From Anaerolineales bacterium (GTDB lineage Bacteria; Chloroflexota; Anaerolineae; Anaerolineales; UBA11858), in assembly GCA_016783125.1 (NCBI GenBank), contig JADHXE010000005.1, positions 1 through 43,472 of the forward strand: 43,472 bases of DNA, read 5' to 3'. The notes below the pieces were generated by a model. That model was not told the DNA's origin. It was given only the letters and a program-made list of their open reading frames with translations, and made no database searches. Shown here piece after piece: positions 42,468 through 43,472 of the stretch. The translations under genes were made by a program, and so were the position numbers. How positions within the stretch are numbered: position 1 is the stretch's first letter; each line of letters opens with the position of its first letter.

Positions 42468-43472
42468 CTACTTGGCTGCCAGTGGCCATAGCCTTTGCGC
42501 ATGAAGAACAACATCTCCGCTGGCTTTGGCGCGGATCATTTGCCCCTCGACCACAACCAGTTGATCGGTGGAAAGCATCTTTCGATGATGTTGATAAAAG
42601 TTCGATGTCATCATCACGGGCAAAACTCCATCCAAGTCGAGCAATTCCAGCAGGTAATAGGCTTCTCCCCCAGGGGCATGGAAGCGTTGCGCCGTTTGCC
42701 GAACGCCCACAACCTGAACTTGCTCATCGAGCTTGTCCAAGGCTTCAAGTGTGGTGACAGCATCCAGCCTGCCGATCTTCTCAGAAACCAACTCTAAAGG
42801 GTGTGCATCCACACTTGTTCCCAGGATCGCCTTTTGCGCGGCCATACGTGCAGGCAAATCCCAACTTTCTTGGGTAGCAGCCTCTTCAAAGTCCAGCAGC
42901 GGAGGTTGGCCATATCGCCAGACCCTCGCCTTGATTCTTTCCAATAAACCTGGAATCGTTCCCAATCCACCCAAAGCACCCACCCGAATTAGAATTTCAG
43001 CTTCCTGAGGACGGGGATCAACACGAGTCAGGAAATCTTCTAGGGAGCGGAAAGGGCGTCCGTTTAGAATGCGTTTTTTGCTGCGCCGAGTCAACCCATT
43101 CACCTGGTCAAGCCCCATATAGAGTGTTGGCTTTCCATTGGGATAAACAACGGTGAACTGCCTTTGCGCGTGGTTGATATGCGGGCCACGCAAGACCAAA
43201 CCCAAACGCCGGGCTTCATTCAGATAAACCGGCTGACGGTAATAGCCGCCCCAACCGGCCAAGACTGCGGCCATGAATTCTGCCGGATAGTGTGCCTTGC
43301 ACCAAAACGGAGCACCAGGCTACCTGCGCATACGAAGCCGCGTGTGCTTTGGGAAAGCCATACCCCGCAAAGGCGGCCATCATATCCCAGATGCGCCCAC
43401 CAATTTCATGGGGAACCGCGTTTTTCTCTCGTGCCCCGGCAACAAAGCGCGCCTTGAGCGTTTTCATGCGGT
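42468..43472 (-). pseudogene. DnaE-family DNA polymerase III alpha C-terminus, frameshifted and partial
   Basis: From the window edge the minus strand encodes the late polymerase core ([23 protein letters not shown]). It then loses frame near 43302, and in the next frame continues [21 protein letters not shown] to the stop at 42468. Removing one G restores one continuous protein. The rest holds the helix-hairpin-helix part (GLDQVNGLTRRSKKRIL, VGALGGLGTIPG) and an OB-fold-like end (VVGVRQTAQRF, VVVEGQMIRA). This order is that of DnaE or error-prone DnaE2 alpha subunits; I cannot tell which. A real frameshift or a sequencing error is possible. Confidence 0.85.

Noticed and set aside
1-43472. 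CRISPR arrays, tRNA or rRNA genes
   Set aside because: No regularly spaced repeats, and no cloverleaf or rRNA-like stretches were recognised by eye.

Overview
The window looks like a chromosomal segment of a Chloroflexota bacterium (Anaerolineae or Caldilineae-like). This is inferred from gene style rather than a marker gene: many FHA-domain proteins, a B12-type radical SAM of the RiPP kind, a LGFP-like exported protein, an AAA/TPR regulator and a long serine recombinase. There is no rRNA, tRNA or CRISPR array that I can see.

Positions 169-23449 hold a ribosomally made peptide (RiPP) cluster in two convergent blocks. The plus-strand block (169-13160) has an exporter (FHA-ABC ATPase, FtsX/MacB permease, HlyD-like lipoprotein), a soluble FHA protein, three tandem copies of a B12-binding radical SAM maturase (the first only a C-terminal piece), a geranylgeranyl-reductase-like flavoprotein and a protein resembling the alpha-barrel terpene cyclases. 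The minus-strand block (22118-13209) has a small zinc protein, a double-FHA protein, an M50 membrane protease with a PqqD-like domain and four DETI repeats, two paralogous class I isoprenoid-synthase-like proteins, a radical SAM/SPASM maturase, two Nif11-like precursor peptides and a YcaO. A serine/threonine kinase with a C-terminal FHA domain lies just upstream.

The main proposal is that this is a terpene-RiPP hybrid system. Each precursor ends in a short core with two Cys and two Trp, including a Trp just before an acidic last residue. The class I isoprenoid-like enzymes recall ComQ, which prenylates a C-terminal Trp of the ComX pheromone. The reductase and the cyclase-like protein could then modify the attached chain. 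Radical SAM enzymes and YcaO would add further changes to Cys, Trp or the backbone. The kinase, FHA domains and DETI repeats suggest that protease, exporter and maturases are brought together by Thr phosphorylation.

Positions 23607-25426 are an insertion sequence with 24-bp perfect terminal repeats. A more AT-rich region follows (about 25.4-30.8 kb) with an FHA-GAF-nucleotide cyclase, a membrane protein and an exported LGFP-like protein. At 30.8-34.6 kb lie an IS3/IS481-like transposase, a small conserved protein, and an IS with a stop codon in its transposase nested inside a roughly 200-bp MITE-like element. The last part has two chimeric genes side by side (an ABC-exporter start fused to an AAA/TPR regulator, and a serine recombinase fused to a methyltransferase-like tail), a 52-residue gene, and the frameshifted end of a DnaE-type DNA polymerase.
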